Part shown: positions 32,475-44,599 of the stretch, in pieces
Numbering within the stretch: the first letter of the stretch is position 1
Layout: every line of letters starts with the position of its first letter
NCBI GenBank assembly: GCA_038373885.1
Contig: JAWZYV010014440.1
Location: forward strand, 963,001 to 1,027,000
Direction of reading: 5' to 3'
DNA length: 64,000 nt
Origin: Cheiracanthium punctorium
Lineage: Eukaryota; Arthropoda; Arachnida; Araneae; Cheiracanthiidae
Notes under the pieces: generated by a model
Database searches by the model: none
What the model saw: the letters and a program-made list of their open reading frames with translations, nothing else
What the model was told of the DNA's origin: nothing
Translations under genes and position numbers: made by a program

Positions 32475-32700
32475 CACTTTATTCCCGGCTCGCAGCTCAA
32501 TAGCTCAAAATAATACAAGAAACTTTAAAATGCGCTAACTAAAATCATAAATAAGCACAACAATAACGCTGTTCATTTCACAGAATCAACCGTGCGCTTC
32601 AAAGTTTATCACTCAACTGAACTCCCCGGAGAGAAATCCTAGCGTTTTCATAGAGATGATGACGTCACCAGAATTTCCGAGAAGTTTCTAGAACAATCTT
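32475..32700 (-). repeat. Partial second LTR of the gypsy element
   Basis: Aligns with 29786-30012 of the complete LTR, with about 14 substitutions and one single-base indel by eye. It lacks about 70 bp at the inner end and about 220 bp at the outer end. It starts within ten bases of the last readable pol sequence. Both breakpoints are abrupt. Confidence 0.88.
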
Positions 32701-35700
32701 CAATGATCTCAAATGATGAAAGCAAAATTATATTGATTTGACTTGAAAAGACAAAAATATGCATTTGTAGCAGAAAATAGGGTATTTTGTGCATTTTTAT
32801 ACAAAATCGCCACCAAATGTTTAATTGCATAAGCAAACATGCACTTTCATGTAATCCGTTATCTTTTATTGGTACAAATGGAAAGGACGTAAACAGTTAT
32901 TTTGTTTACAATGTGCCTCTTGATGCTTCGTTTAAGACAAAAGCATCATGTACTACATCTCAAAACATGTGTACGATTATGTTTCACATTAATGGGTGTT
33001 TTATGTAAAATTACTTTCCAATCTTAATCTGCAGTTATTAACCTATTTTGTTACCTAAAATTAATTTCAGAAGCTCTTAAATGTTGGCAAGTTACATGCA
33101 AGTTCAAAGCAAAAATTTTTCTCCGCAACTTTTAATTAATACATCGCTTGACTGAAATATTCTATTCATACATTCTTCTTTAAACTTCACATAGGAGATA
33201 GTCGAAAGTAGGAAGTATTATATTTCGATCCAAAAGTCTGTCCTACGATCTCTCTGCCAAAAAATTCTTTTGTACGAACCTGGCAACAGACAAAAAAGTC
33301 TCAAGATTTTTCACTTAAAGGTTTAGAACTTCAACAGAAAAGTTTATTTCCTAAAAAAGTCTTTTTTTTTTCTTGCTACTGAATTTTACATTAAAGTTTT
33401 CTAGAATGTTTTTCAAGAATTCTTAATCCATTTTTTTTACACTGGTTTGTCATCTTTCTTTAGTTTTTTGGAAACATTTTGTTAGGTGTGTGGAGAAGAG
33501 GGGCGGGGGGTTGTAAAATTTAGATTAAACTAAAAATATTTCATGAATTTAACTTTATCTATTTACATTAATATTAAATCATACCGGTTAAAATTGAGTT
33601 TATTAAATAAAACTTTTGATTCAAATTAAAAAAGTATTGTTATTGTTGAATGTCGTTCTGAGTTTTACCTGTGGAACAATTTCCTTGAGCATAAGAGTAA
33701 AATTTCAAAATAATACCTTCAAATATAGAGAAAATGCATTTAAGAGCAGCGTAGCGTATCATAATCTAATTGATATTCTATAAACAACTACCTAAGCGAG
33801 GAATTTGAAAGCCATCTTTAGCTGTGAACATTCCTAGAGCATAAATTGAATTTCAGTTTCGCATTAAGCTTGGTAAATTCTTTAAATTAATTAAATCGTG
33901 AGAAGTATCCTTTAATCCCACAATGTGTTCTTTGTGTCAATGTTTACTACTGCCAATTTTGAAATCTGAAATTTCACAAAATCAAGTTCGTTAAAATTAA
34001 TCATTTAATTCTCCAGATCTTTACAGAAATGAAGAGAGATAAAACAGTTGTCCAGATTTCATTGAACATTTTTTTCCTTTTATTAAGATGTGTTCTTGTC
34101 ACTTGCCTATGAAAATACTTGACAGTCTAATTAGCATTAAATTGTTTTCGCTACGTTGTGAACTAAATCTTCCAAGACCTCCAGTCTTGAACTCCAGAAA
34201 GTTAATTAAGGTAGTTGCCACTCTGGGGAATCGTTGACAATCTGTTTATTCGCGAGTAGTAAATTAAATATCACCGAAAAATGGCAATTGCAGTGTAAAA
34301 TGCAAAGTAAATATTTAAAATCATTTTGAAAATGTTAAGTAGGTTCTATAAACAATTTCCGCTTAATCGTTATTATTATTGTAAATATTTTACTGATGAA
34401 AAATTGTGATATTTTATTTGACTTATATGAGTTGTAGATTAGAATATTAGTATTTGTATATTAATATATATATATATTAATATACAGCATGCTTAAAATA
34501 TTAGACTAAGCTCCAACAATAACACACTCACAAATAATAGGAAAGCAAAAAATATAGAGACTGAACAATGAATTATGAAAATCAAAACTTGTTACACACT
34601 GAATTTATGATTAAAAATGGGTTTAGATACGCTTAATAATTAATTTTTTTTGTATTTGTTAGAACTGTCATTTGTTTGTATAAAAAATCCTCCAACAACA
34701 GTCGATGATTAATTTTAGGGTTAAAATTCAGAGAAATTCCCTCAAATATAAAAGCATACTCTTTACGCACATTATTTTTTAAATGAAACGTATGTTGATT
34801 CACAGTGTGTATTCGCAAACAGTTCTAGTGAAATTTATAATTCTTTGCACAAAAACGTGGTTTTATGAAGCTGCATATTCTGGTGATTTTTTTTTCGCGT
34901 CTAAACTGGGGGAAAACATCCCTGCACAAGTAATTATAATAATAAAATCCAGACATCTTGCTCGTTCTAGGAAATTTAGATCTCAGATAATTTTTATAGA
35001 CGAAGCAAAAAGAAAAAAAAAAAAAAAAGGCATCACTATATTTTTGTAGTTAATTTATTTCTCTTTTAAAAATGTCGTTTATTATCTATAATCCTGTTAG
35101 TATTTTTTGTATATTTTGTAATATTTTTTATGTGGTTGCATGTGCCTTCCTGTTTATTTTAATACCTTTTAAGGTTATATTGCTTTATTAAAATTTCTAA
35201 ATTCCCTTTTTTGTATATGAAATCTCGACAGACTTTTTTCCTTTTTTTTAATGAAGCAATCAGTCTTTTTTAGACTTAAAGTCTTATTTCTCTGATTACA
35301 TTTTTGAGAAGTTTTTAATCGCACGTCGAAAGATTATACTTTTGTTATATATAAGAAAACAAATGCCACACTATTTTAAAAATCTATAAATGCAGCTGTA
35401 ATTTTTTTAATTTTTCCGTTTTTCTAATTGCATTTTTCTAAATTCTCATTTTCACATTATTTTATGTAATTAATCTCCAACTTTACGCAGATAATCAAAT
35501 ATCTTAACATTTGAAGTGTATACATTTTTAAAGAATAATTTTGCTTCGCTTTGTAGTGTTATTCGAACCAATAAAATATTACCTGCACACTAGTGGTATC
35601 TGACTGCATAATAATTTAAGGCTTAAAATCTTTTTATAGCAATTAATTTTTTTCGGATTCAAGAATGCGTTTAAGACATAAACTTCTATTATTTAAGTAA

Positions 35701-35993
35701 GTCATTACATATGTTTTTGTTTTTTAATCTTTGTTGTTATTCAACTTTTGCAAATTAAACGTAGGAATAAAACGTACTAAAATTTGGATGCATTTTCAAT
35801 TTCTTTAATGTTAATTGAAAAACAGATATTAGAAGAATATTCATGTAAACTGCATTTCTAAATTGCTACTGTAAATAAATGTATCGTATTCTTTTAAAAG
35901 CAAATACATGTAGGTTTAAAGCTGTTTATTTCGAGTTTAGTGATCATGATCTATATTGCATTTAAATAATTGCAAAAATACTTGTAAATGGCG
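32701..35993. other. AT-rich non-coding stretch
   Basis: No gene, RNA or clear repeat is recognised in 3.3 kb. There is an AT palindrome at about 34458-34486 and an A-rich tract at about 35010-35028. Short open frames are low-complexity. Confidence 0.55.
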
Positions 35994-35997
35994 TTAA

Positions 35998-36276
35998 CCC
36001 ACTATCGCCCACCTTTTTTTTTCAGCTCATTCTCCAATTTAAGTTAATGCCAGAAGTGATAAATAAATTTCCGACATTTGTGTGGTATGACGAATGCAAT
36101 TTTTTTTTTCTGAAATATGAATAAAACAGGAAAGATTCTCATTTGACTCGAGTATTTTCTGGAAATCAGGTTTATTATCCCAGAAATTAAACTACGGAAA
36201 AAAATTAATGCTTAAATATTTTTGCGACTTACAAATTTTGCAACCGTCTAAAAATAGATCGCTGGGCATTAATGTG
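35998..36276. mobile_element. TTAA-flanked MITE
   Basis: The left end CCCACTATCGCCCACC and the right end, reverse-complemented CACATTAATGCCCAGC, are inverted termini, flanked by TTAA at 35994-35997 and 36277-36280. This is the piggyBac-type target site. 279 bp, no coding content. Confidence 0.65.
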
Positions 36277-36484
36277 TTAAACAAAATGTGAACTTAGTGA
36301 ATAACTAATGCAATTCAGAAAAATAATGTGATATCTCTTTCCAAACATTTACTATTTCTAGGAATGAATATTGTTACTGAATTCTGGGCACGAGAAAATG
36401 GTTGAGTAGAATACAGAAAGCTGCTGAAAACTCAAAAAGACACCCTTAGTTGATAAGAACTAACTGGGTTGTGATAGTTCCAAA

Positions 36485-37090
36485 TACACTGGCTTCCAAA
36501 AATTAAGAACAAATTACAAAAATAGCAATAACTCGCTCAAAAATAAGCCAATCTGGATAAAATTGGAAGTTGCTGTCAAAAAAAATTAACTTTGCTAGGT
36601 AAAACTGAAATATGCAAATTTATGAAGTAATTTGAAAGGAGCATAAAATTACGTTTGAGATCAAGTCTGTAATTTTTGGTGTGACTTCAAGATAAGAAAT
36701 CGGGTATTGCCAGTTCGCAGCAATGACTTCCAGGTATGATTTGCCTGAAGAACTGAGATGGAGAGCTATTGGAAAACTAGAGGCAAAGCAAATTCAGACA
36801 CAAGTAGCCAGATGGTTAAATGTCATGCTTCCATTACTACGGTAACAATTTCTAATTACAGATTCGGCATCTAGGAAGATCAGTCAACGAAGGCCAACTG
36901 TTTCCGATATTTATCGTCCAGCCCACGACGGAATAGAACCGAAACTTTGACTCAACTCATATTCTCTCTTTTTGCAACCACTGAAAGGTTAATGTCAACG
37001 TCAACCATGTGTGGAAGTCTATACGCGAGGTGACCAGCCGTTGCTATAGTCACTCACATCGCGTCACACCGGGAAACATTTAAGGGAGAC
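36485..37090 (+). mobile_element. Tc1-like element remnant, 5' part
   Basis: A terminus-like TACACTGGCTTCCAAAAATT at 36485-36504 precedes the transposase remnant by about 220 bp, a usual Tc1 layout with TA as the target site. The 3' terminus is not found. Confidence 0.55.
36723..37090 (+). pseudogene. Tc1 transposase remnant
   Basis: From the Met at 36723 the frame reads MTSRYDLPEELRWRAIGKLE, then QTQVARWLNV, and stops at a TAA 40 codons in. This is the N-terminal paired-like helix-turn-helix of a Tc1 transposase, which binds the inverted repeats. Downstream, in other frames, LFATTERLMSTSTM, SLYAR and IVTHIASHRETFKG (36974-37085) match the second DNA-binding helix and the linker before the catalytic core. 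The DDE core itself is absent. Stops and frame changes make it a clear pseudogene. Confidence 0.75.
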
Positions 37091-40000
37091 ACATCAACAT
37101 ATTCATCGAGGAAATAATTTCTATTATCATTTCAACTGTCAGCAGTAGATGAAATCTATGTACTACAATTCTTTTCTTAAATTTATTATTTTTTCTAAAA
37201 ATCTATAAATTAGTAAGAATAAAATTAGAAAAATCACGTAAAGAAACATTTTTTTAAAAGTTAACAGCACATCTGTAAACTCCAGATACAAAAAAAGAAG
37301 CCCTGTTTAAATTCGGATAGGCAGGCATATTTGTATGCCATCCACGTATTAAAATGAAAAATCTAAAAAAGTGTCAAAAATTTGTAAAATATCACCTCTA
37401 CACACGTTGCAGTTTGGTCGAATATTACAGGCAGGCACCAAAGAAAATGCAAAACGTGATCCTTCAATTTGAAAAACCTGTCAAGCATTTCACCTTGGTA
37501 AGAAGAAATATTCTGCATTTCTGACTACAAATAAAATTTCCTAACAAGAAAAATAGTTGAACATTGGATGCATTATGGTTTTTCTTCCTATTCAGATTTA
37601 CATGTTTTTTATGTTATAAAACTAAATCTAGTATTTTTAGTGCTTATTCTATTTATAAAAAATAATATGCACCCAAGATTCGTAAAAAATACATTTATTT
37701 CAAATTTGAATACTTATCTAAACATTTAAGAGGCTTTATAAATCCGGGGGAAATGTTTAGAAAAATAAGTATTCCATCACTTTAGAAATCTATTAGAAAA
37801 TTTTAATTAACGCGTTTAAGTAAAAGTGAAATGCAAATTTGTTAAATACTATGTTAATTATTTTAGGAAGTTAAAAATGTCCTTGCATAAATATATTTCT
37901 TTTACAATTATGCTTTAATTATTATATTTTTTATCTTTTTGAAAATTGAATTAAACTTTAAATACTTTTTCTAGAGCGATTTGTGAGAAATTCTACAGGA
38001 GTATTCTTGGGTAACCACGTTGCCTCATTCAAATAAATATTGGTCTAAAACAGGGATTTCTAACTAGCAACCCGTGGGCCGCATGCATCCTTTGCCGCTC
38101 TTTTTGCGGCGCGCCTGTTTTCGAAGCCTTTTGGGAAAAGCATTTGCAGTATCAAATTAGATGCTTTTATTTAAGGAATTTTTTTTTTTCAAATCCATAT
38201 CAGTTTCAAATGCTGTTCCTTCACGAATAGAATTGATTTTCCTTAGTTTCCATGAAATGTTGTGCGTGTATAATAGTTTTCTATTTCATATTTCTTTCAA
38301 TATCACTTTTCACATTCGTAAATAGGTCCGTCCCAAAGGTAGAACCACTCTGTGATGAAGATCACATATTTAATAGTAATTTTCATTTGTGTTTACTTTC
38401 ATACATTTAATATATTTTAAATCAAGCATTTTAACTTTAAATTCTCTTCTCATTTTTAACTACACCGTCTTTCAAAATTTCGTATTACATTTTTTTGCCC
38501 ACATGTTTAATTTCAATTAATTGATCTCTATCTATGCTTAAATTATTCGTTCGCCCTTTGCTCTATGTCAATAATAAGTTCATTGCATTTCTTTAAATTT
38601 CCTAGCTGTTAAGAAACATCTTTTTCTCATGCAAAACATTTACGCTTAATTAATATGCATCTTTGCTTAACGTTTCTATACGCGTACATCACTTGATTCT
38701 TTTCATTACCAAATATGGACATGACCTCACATCAATTAAAATTCTGCTGAACTAATTTTCTTTCACACGGGTTTACTGTAATTTTGGCTTGTTTTTATCT
38801 TCAATAATTTGGTGCCCAGCGCTTCGTTATGTCTTGTCATTCTCTCAGTTGACTAGGAATATTCTGTGGTTTTTTGTCGTCTTCGACGTAAATTTTATTG
38901 GCTCGTTTGGGCGTTCTTTTAATATGCCAAGTTTAACTTTCTCGCCAACCTCCTGGTCATTCTTCAATCGAATTTGACTTCCGATTAATCAGACTCTTAT
39001 TGACCATGATAATTAACGGTCTTCCAGCCACCACCATCATGTAATCGTTTCTAAGACATTAAATAAAAGTTTTGCTCTTCTACAATTGTCTATCTTATCA
39101 TTGTTTCGCAAAGTGACGTTTACCTGGATTATTTGTGCGACTTCACAACGCTCTCCCAATATACTTTTTTAACTTCTAAAAGTAAACCTTCAATAGTAAT
39201 TTAAATCGCCCCAACTAAGTACAGCATCATACACCCGTAATATTCTTCTTTACTCCAGCTCATGAGGCTCTCAACAGAGCTCAATGTGGACATATAATTT
39301 TAGGAATTGCAGAAAACAGAACCCATTCCTTTTTGAGCATTTTGTGTGCTTTGACTTTAATTGCTCTTCCTCCCCCTTTTGTATTTTAAAGATTTCATTT
39401 TAAACTTTAAAGTTATTTTGCCGCCCCATTTGGAATGGTGGTAAGCACACCACTCTTTGTGGTTATGGGCTTGTTTGTCGATTCGTCTGTCCCTTCACAG
39501 GGGGTTCCGTTTAGAACACCCACTTTGAATCATAATTAAATATTTTCATATTTTTAAAACTTGGTGGAAGCTGGCAAATTTTGATGAATGTTTTAAATCA
39601 ACCGAACAACTAAAATCCCTTGAGTTCGACGATAAACATTGTAAAGAGTTTTAAATCTCCCTGATTTAGAAGAGAATTTTTGCAAAATTCCCTGACTTTT
39701 CCAGACATAAAATTTCCCAAATCCCTGAATTCCAAGTCTCCCCTGAATGCACAAAAAACTAGAAAATTCCCACTGTAAAATTACTTCAAATCAAAATCTA
39801 GCTCTTTATCTCATACAAATGAAAAATTACTTTTAAAACTGAAGAAAATGATTATTGTTTTTGATAATGACATAATTTGTAGAAAAAAGAAAATCACAAT
39901 GTTATGAACCTAGAAATATTTCTTTGATAAAATATACTACTCGTCATTAAAATTGCTGCACTGTGTGTAGCATGTCACCTTCTTGGTGTTGCTATTTTAA

Positions 40001-40526
40001 TTACCAGTTGTGTATTAATAAAATAAAAAAAAACAGTTATATGCTATATACATATAAATTTCACACTTTTTAAAATATTGCTATGTGGTTTGATTTATTT
40101 ATATGTTTACAAAATGGTAGTTAAAAGTGTTTCATTAACTTTGAAAAAAAGTGTATAACTATGCTTCTTTGATTCATTTTTACTAGGATTAAGAAATAAT
40201 AGTATGCAATATGCAAAAAGAATTGCAAAGTGTGTACAAATTTAAAACTACATAACAAATATTACAAGGAAATTATAAATAATTTGTAGATACAATTCTT
40301 CTGTTCTTTTATACGTTAAAAGGTGAAATATATCATTTCTTTAATTTGGTTTACCTCATAAACTTGATTGAGATATATCCATTGATTTAAATTATTGACG
40401 GCACTTACGCGTTAGGAAACTTTAAGATACTCCTAGAAAATCAGAATACTTATTGTAAGTATAGAAGAAAGAAATTTATAAGTCTGGGAAGTGTATATAT
40501 TATATTTGATGTGAAATTCCCCAGAG
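37091..40526. other. AT-rich non-coding stretch with repeat fragments
   Basis: No gene. Near 38048 the text CAGGGATTTCTAACTAGCAA followed by GTGGGCCGC resembles a hAT-type end without a partner. Near 39660-39780, repeated TCCCTGA words look like a piece of another DNA transposon. Confidence 0.45.
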
Positions 40527-40534
40527 CACACATG

Positions 40535-40704
40535 CAGGGGCGTAGCCAGGGGGGGGGGATATCGGAATATATCCCCTCCCCGAAATTTTTGGATTAGTGA
40601 TGAAATTCCGTCTATTTATACACATACCAGTTCAAATCCCCCCCCCGAAAAATTTTCCAGGTGCATATCCCCCACCCGAAAAATTTTCTTGGCTACGCGC
40701 CTGC
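40535..40704. mobile_element. hAT-type MITE, copy 3 of the GTAGCC family
   Basis: 170 bp with ends CAGGGGCGTAGCCAGG and, reverse-complemented, CAGGCGCGTAGCCAAG, as in the elements at 2681 and 3489. The flanks CACACATG and CATACATA agree at six of eight positions, so the target duplication is worn or the site mutated. The interior has CCCCGAAAAATTTT-type words in tandem. Confidence 0.78.
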
Positions 40705-40710
40705 ATACAT

Positions 40711-41449
40711 ACACACTAAAAACATCATAAATCGTTCGGTGTTAGACGACTATTCAAGTACAAACACTGAAAATAAACAATATATTTATCACAGTGCCAG
40801 GATGTTTAAGTTCAGCGATATTCTTTCACTTACTGGAGCACTGCAAACAAAATGATTGCGAACAAAAACACTCATTCCAAAATATCTAACATATTCATAA
40901 CTATATAATAAGAAATGCTAACTACAATTCTAGGACCAATTAGCAAGTGCAATAAATATAAACAAACACTATAATAAGGAAATAACTTATGAGAAACAGT
41001 TTATGAGTAGTACTTAACTTGTTACACGAAGTTGCTATTGCTCATTTCCCCCAAAACCAAGAACAATTGCGATACGTAGTTGTGAACAAGTATATCGGAT
41101 TTGTGTGGTTGGCTCGAAGCCCGCTTATAAATCCTCGTCAGAAGGACAACACAAACAAGGAAACCTCCCCGAAGCTCACTCAACGAACGAATTTAATCCA
41201 GTCATACGTACACACTTAAAGAAACCTAATGTGTAAAAATTAGTTGCTATCTCCTAAATTAAAGCTAAAATTAATTAATAAAAAATGAGTATGAGCCGAC
41301 AGAATAGAGCCTCTATCGCTACTTGGCGCTTTCTATTTTCTTTTATAAATGCTTTTACAAAAAGATGCTTATTTAATAAGCATTTTAAGTAATCACAGGT
41401 CAGGATTCATCTACAGCAATGATTCACTGCGCGCAGAATATATGGTGGG
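40711..41449. other. AT-rich spacer
   Basis: No gene is supported. A 66-codon plus-strand frame at 41019-41219 has ordinary composition but no domain I recognise. Confidence 0.45.
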
Positions 41450-41457
41450 AAAAAAAT

Positions 41458-41714
41458 CAGGCCGGTAACTGGTTCCGTTTTGGAGAGGGGGGGGGGTGGA
41501 GGAAATTGGCCAAAAATATTTTTTAAACATAAAATCTATGCATGCATAGGAGTTTAAACGTGTCTTTTTAGAAGAAGCTTAGCTTTTTAGCGAAATAAGA
41601 ATTGAAATAAACAATGGTATTAAAAAAATAATTTTAAAAAATTGTAAGGTAATTTTTTTGGAGGGGAGGGGTTCACCCTATAATTCCCTCCCCCACCCCT
41701 TTGATTTGACCCTG
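41458..41714. mobile_element. hAT-type MITE beside the pogo pseudogene
   Basis: 257 bp with ends CAGGCCGGTAACTGG and, reverse-complemented, CAGGGTCAAATCAAAGG. The flanks AAAAAAAT (41450-41457) and AAAGAAAT (41715-41722) agree at seven of eight bases, a hAT-length target duplication. It abuts the last readable part of the pogo-like pseudogene and probably interrupts it. Confidence 0.65.
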
Positions 41715-41719
41715 AAAGA

Positions 41720-42644
41720 AATATATTATTAAGTTGTTTCATTAACACAATGTCAGAAAACTGCTGCACTTAATTTTTTTCCGAATTCCTCAGTTTTTTT
41801 CGGGATGTTCAATATATAATGGCTATAACAATCTATTGTTTTTACTTAAAATCGGCATTGTAGTGTAGGAATGTGTCACAGCATTTTGTGATTGAATCTC
41901 ACTTTCTACTTGCTTCGATCCTCTATGTTCCAGGGTTCGTCTAGAAGGATTTCTAAATTAAAACCTGACTGATCAGCATAAAAAATTGATCGTCTTTTAA
42001 CAACGAATCCTTTAACAAGACATTTACATCATTTACGAACGCCTGCGTTAATTTCTTAATGATTTCCTTTGACCGAGAGTTTTTCAGCAAAACAAATTTT
42101 GTAACTTTCCTGCTCACAATCTTATTCTTTTTTAAAAATCTGTACTGCCATCCTTTAGATTCGCGGAATTTCAGTCCTAATTCGAATGCCTTTTCTGAAG
42201 CCCAAGTTTGTAAATCACAATCATGTACATTTTTCTGTAATAGAAGTGTTAAAACGTATATTTTTAAATTTGATTTAGTTTATATTTATAATCGCCATTC
42301 TTCTGAATTTGCTTTTCCGACAGATAAAACTGAGTTTTATTTGTAACAAATTTAAAATAATTTTGAACACCCTGTAAACTGCCGGATTTTGCCACTATTG
42401 TATCCCGCCAGTATTTTACTGCAGTCTCCTTATCTTTTCAAGAAATAAATTGCTTATTTTGCATGATGTCCTCACTGGACATGAAGTCAATGCTTTCGTT
42501 TTCTAAACTAGAAAATATAGGATCTTCAGGGGTATCGAGTAATAAGCATTGCTCATTTGCTACCAAATCTGTTGCATTTACTTTCTGATAATTTTGCAAG
42601 CTTTCAATAATTTGATTTTGCAGACTTTTTCTTCGTCTGTGCAT
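41720..42644 (-). pseudogene. pogo/Tigger-like transposase pseudogene
   Basis: From the Met at 42644 a 68-codon frame (MHRRRKSLQNQIIESLQ...) ends at a TGA at 42438-42440. The same frame continues past it with ETAVKYW, LQGVQNYFKFVTN and KQIQKNGDYKYKL, typical of the first helix-turn-helix of pogo-like proteins. In another frame, LQTWASEKAFELGLKFRESK with GWQYRF and IVSRKVTKFV is a CENP-B-type DNA-binding domain. Further on, NADQSGFNLEI carries the first catalytic Asp of the DDE core, followed by SEIQSQNAVTHSYTTMPIL. The order helix-turn-helix, CENP-B domain, DDE identifies the pogo/Tigger group, which cuts and pastes at TA. At least one stop and several frame changes disable it, and a MITE interrupts the catalytic region. 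Confidence 0.75.
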
Positions 42645-43130
42645 GGAGACAATGTCATATTTTTCGAAGAAAATTCCGCGTAAAGCTTAAAAACAACATT
42701 AAGTATATTTGCTCCATAGTATCATCATGTGGATAAAAAGAATAGAATTAAAATAAATGCCTCACTTATGCGTAAACTGAATTTGCAGCTTGCAATGTGT
42801 TAATACAAATAAAAAGAAATTACTTTCTTCAGGGACTTTCAGAACTAAAATAAAAATATTATAGGACTTCAGTTTAACTAGTAGAAAACGAGATTAAGCT
42901 ACTTAAAAACCCAGTACGTTGAAAAATAACACGGTATAGCAAACACTGCTTTATAAATATTTCGAGTACGTACTCGCGTGAGCGTTTCAACTTTTCGACC
43001 AATTATCCCTGTCGTCAAATACTAGCTAAAGGGTTACAATTAGCGAGATTTTAACTAATTTTTAACCTTTAATTTCTCAAATTCTATGATGAGATAGCTG
43101 CTAATTTTCACACAGTACGTTCCTTTTAGT
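42645..43130. other. AT-rich spacer with a 14-bp palindrome
   Basis: Contains CGAGTACGTACTCG at 42963-42976, a perfect palindrome. Nothing else is recognised. Confidence 0.5.
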
Positions 43131-43400
43131 GTGTACTTGAGATTGTGTGAAATTCGTTCCATTTGGTGAGTGAGCTTTGGGGTGGTTTCCTAGAAAGAGG
43201 GGAGCCCTCCGTGGGGGTCTTTCGAAGGGGTCCTAATCCGTATTTACGCTAAATTACGGAGAAAACCACGGAAAACTCTGAACGGTTAACGGTCGACGGA
43301 CGCGCGATGGGACCCGAACCCGGGACTTTCACACTTCACCCGTCTACTATTTCCAGGGACATAAACGCAGTGACATGGTGAGGTGAACGTATCGTTCGTT
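43131..43400 (-). repeat. tRNA-derived SINE, minus strand
   Basis: Minus-strand reading shows a strong B-box-like CCGGGTTCGGGTCCC (43307-43323) with an A-box-like TAGTAGACGGG about 30 bases upstream of it, then a GC-richer body running down to about 43140. Spacing and order are those of a tRNA-type pol III promoter. Confidence 0.55.
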
Positions 43401-44029
43401 AGCCGACCCAGAGCGTCACCTGCGATCAGTGTTGGCAGAAAATTTTGCTCATAAATCGCAAGTAGCTGAAGAAAGAGTCGCTAAGGTGACGTCATAGTAT
43501 GACGTCAGATCAAGTGATGCCCTGCACTACTTAAAATCATTATGCCGATTTATCTGGTCGGTCCATTGTTTTCGATGCGTAGTTTTACACATAAAAGCCC
43601 CCCCCCCTCCCCTCACCCGCAAGTCTAAAATAAATATATCAAAATTCACAGGTGATTTTTTTTCGTTTCTTTTTGTAGGTAAAAAGTCTCGAATTCACAA
43701 TCAAGTTCCATAACAGTTCTATTTCCTATCATTCAACGCCAAGGACGAATTGAAAGGGAAGACGGAGGGGTAACTGCCGCCCCCCCCAAAAAAAAAGAAT
43801 TCAACCTTTTTGGAAATATTTTCTACAAAAGAAACCATTTTCCCCCTCCCCTCAATGTTACATGCCACTTTTTACGAAAGAAGGCCGATATTGTTGCTTA
43901 CAATGAGAGTAAATGCCATTTTAAATGTCCATTTTATGGAAATAAAATAAGAATTCTTACATTTTTTCATGTAACTCCTCCTATTCTTGTGGTGGGGGTT
44001 TCCCTCCCAGTTAAATATTACTGTATTAA
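43401..44029. other. Non-coding with C- and A-runs
   Basis: Contains the CRE-type palindrome at 43488-43508 and several C-runs (43598-43611, 43780-43789). No gene is recognised. Confidence 0.45.
43488..43508. promoter_or_regulatory. Double CRE palindrome
   Basis: TGACGTCATA, one central G, then TATGACGTCA: a perfect 21-bp inverted repeat holding two complete TGACGTCA octamers. In animals TGACGTCA is the CREB/ATF site. Function here is inference. Confidence 0.4.
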
Positions 44030-44142
44030 CAATTAATTAATAGTAATCAATCTAATTAATTAGCTTATTGTTTTATATTTTACTAATTACTTATTGATTT
44101 AACATTAATTGTGTCAATTAATTAATCTAATTAATTACGCGG
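44030..44142. promoter_or_regulatory. TAATTA homeodomain-type motif cluster
   Basis: At least four blocks of AATTAATTA(A) lie within 113 bp, two of them in a duplicated AATTAATTAATCTAATTAA-like string. TAATTA is the core bound by many homeodomain proteins, but AT-rich DNA yields it often by chance. Confidence 0.25.
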
Positions 44143-44172
44143 CGTCAACATTATCGACAAACACTAAAGTAC

Positions 44173-44400
44173 TTAAAAATGTTCTAAGTCCAAACGAGCC
44201 GGGTTACGCCAACGCGGAACAAAATCCGTACATAACATCAAACACTCACCTGAACCTACGTATGCAGTTGTAACTAAATATACCGTTGCTTTTCTCCAGC
44301 TCCAGCTAACGACACATAGTACAATGTCTTGCCGTTTTAATTGCGCCGGAGGCGAAATGAGCCTCAAGGTTGAGCAATGACGTCTAGTACGCATGCGCGG
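44173..44400 (-). other. CpG-containing patch, possible promoter or first exon
   Basis: GC-richer than its surroundings. Read on the minus strand, an NRF1-type GCGCATGC core near 44391-44399 is followed about 140 bases later by GTTCAG|GTGAGTG near 44250, a good splice-donor match. An open frame of 73 codons spans it but has no domain I know. A non-coding first exon is possible; a repeat fragment is equally possible. Confidence 0.25.
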
Positions 44401-44499
44401 GTGAAGATAAAACAGAAAAAAACTGTTTTTTCTTACGAACAGACTTATTCTGTAAATAATACGAGTAATTTCTGTATGTTTTACAGACTTTTTTTGCAG

Positions 44500-44533
44500 T
44501 GTAGATGTATTCGACTTCGGACCTCGAACACTT
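44500..44533 (+). other. Candidate 34-nt microexon
   Basis: An acceptor-like ACTTTTTTTGCAG precedes, and GTAAGTCAG follows. One frame reads VDVFDFGPRTL. It lies 100 bp from the CpG patch at 44173-44400 but on the other strand. The same caution about chance matches applies as for 26524-26560. Confidence 0.15.
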
Positions 44534-44599
44534 GTAAGTCAGAAATCTCCTGATCTGAAAGGTAATACAAGCAAAGTTCTTATATTATTCCTATCAGAA

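Larger units (their letters stand above)
29717..32700 (-). mobile_element. Degraded Ty3/gypsy LTR retrotransposon
   Basis: Transcribed leftward. From 3' to 5' on the plus strand: a complete 518-bp LTR (29717-30234), a polypurine tract (30237-30247), the 3' half of pol (integrase, then RNase H and the last part of reverse transcriptase) up to about 32465, and then directly an incomplete LTR copy (32475-32700). Gag, protease and the first part of reverse transcriptase are missing, as are the primer-binding site and both ends of the right LTR. The join at 32465-32475 is therefore an internal deletion, or a rearranged second insertion. Pol is broken by an in-frame stop, a frameshift and an out-of-frame window, so the copy cannot move itself. 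Confidence 0.9.

Noticed and set aside
38790..38990. Minus-strand text faintly like a TTF-type zinc-finger region of a hAT transposase
   Set aside because: A few residues (RPNEPIKFTSKTTKNHR) fit loosely, but no Cys or Trp landmarks of the domain are in place and stops are frequent. Too weak to annotate.
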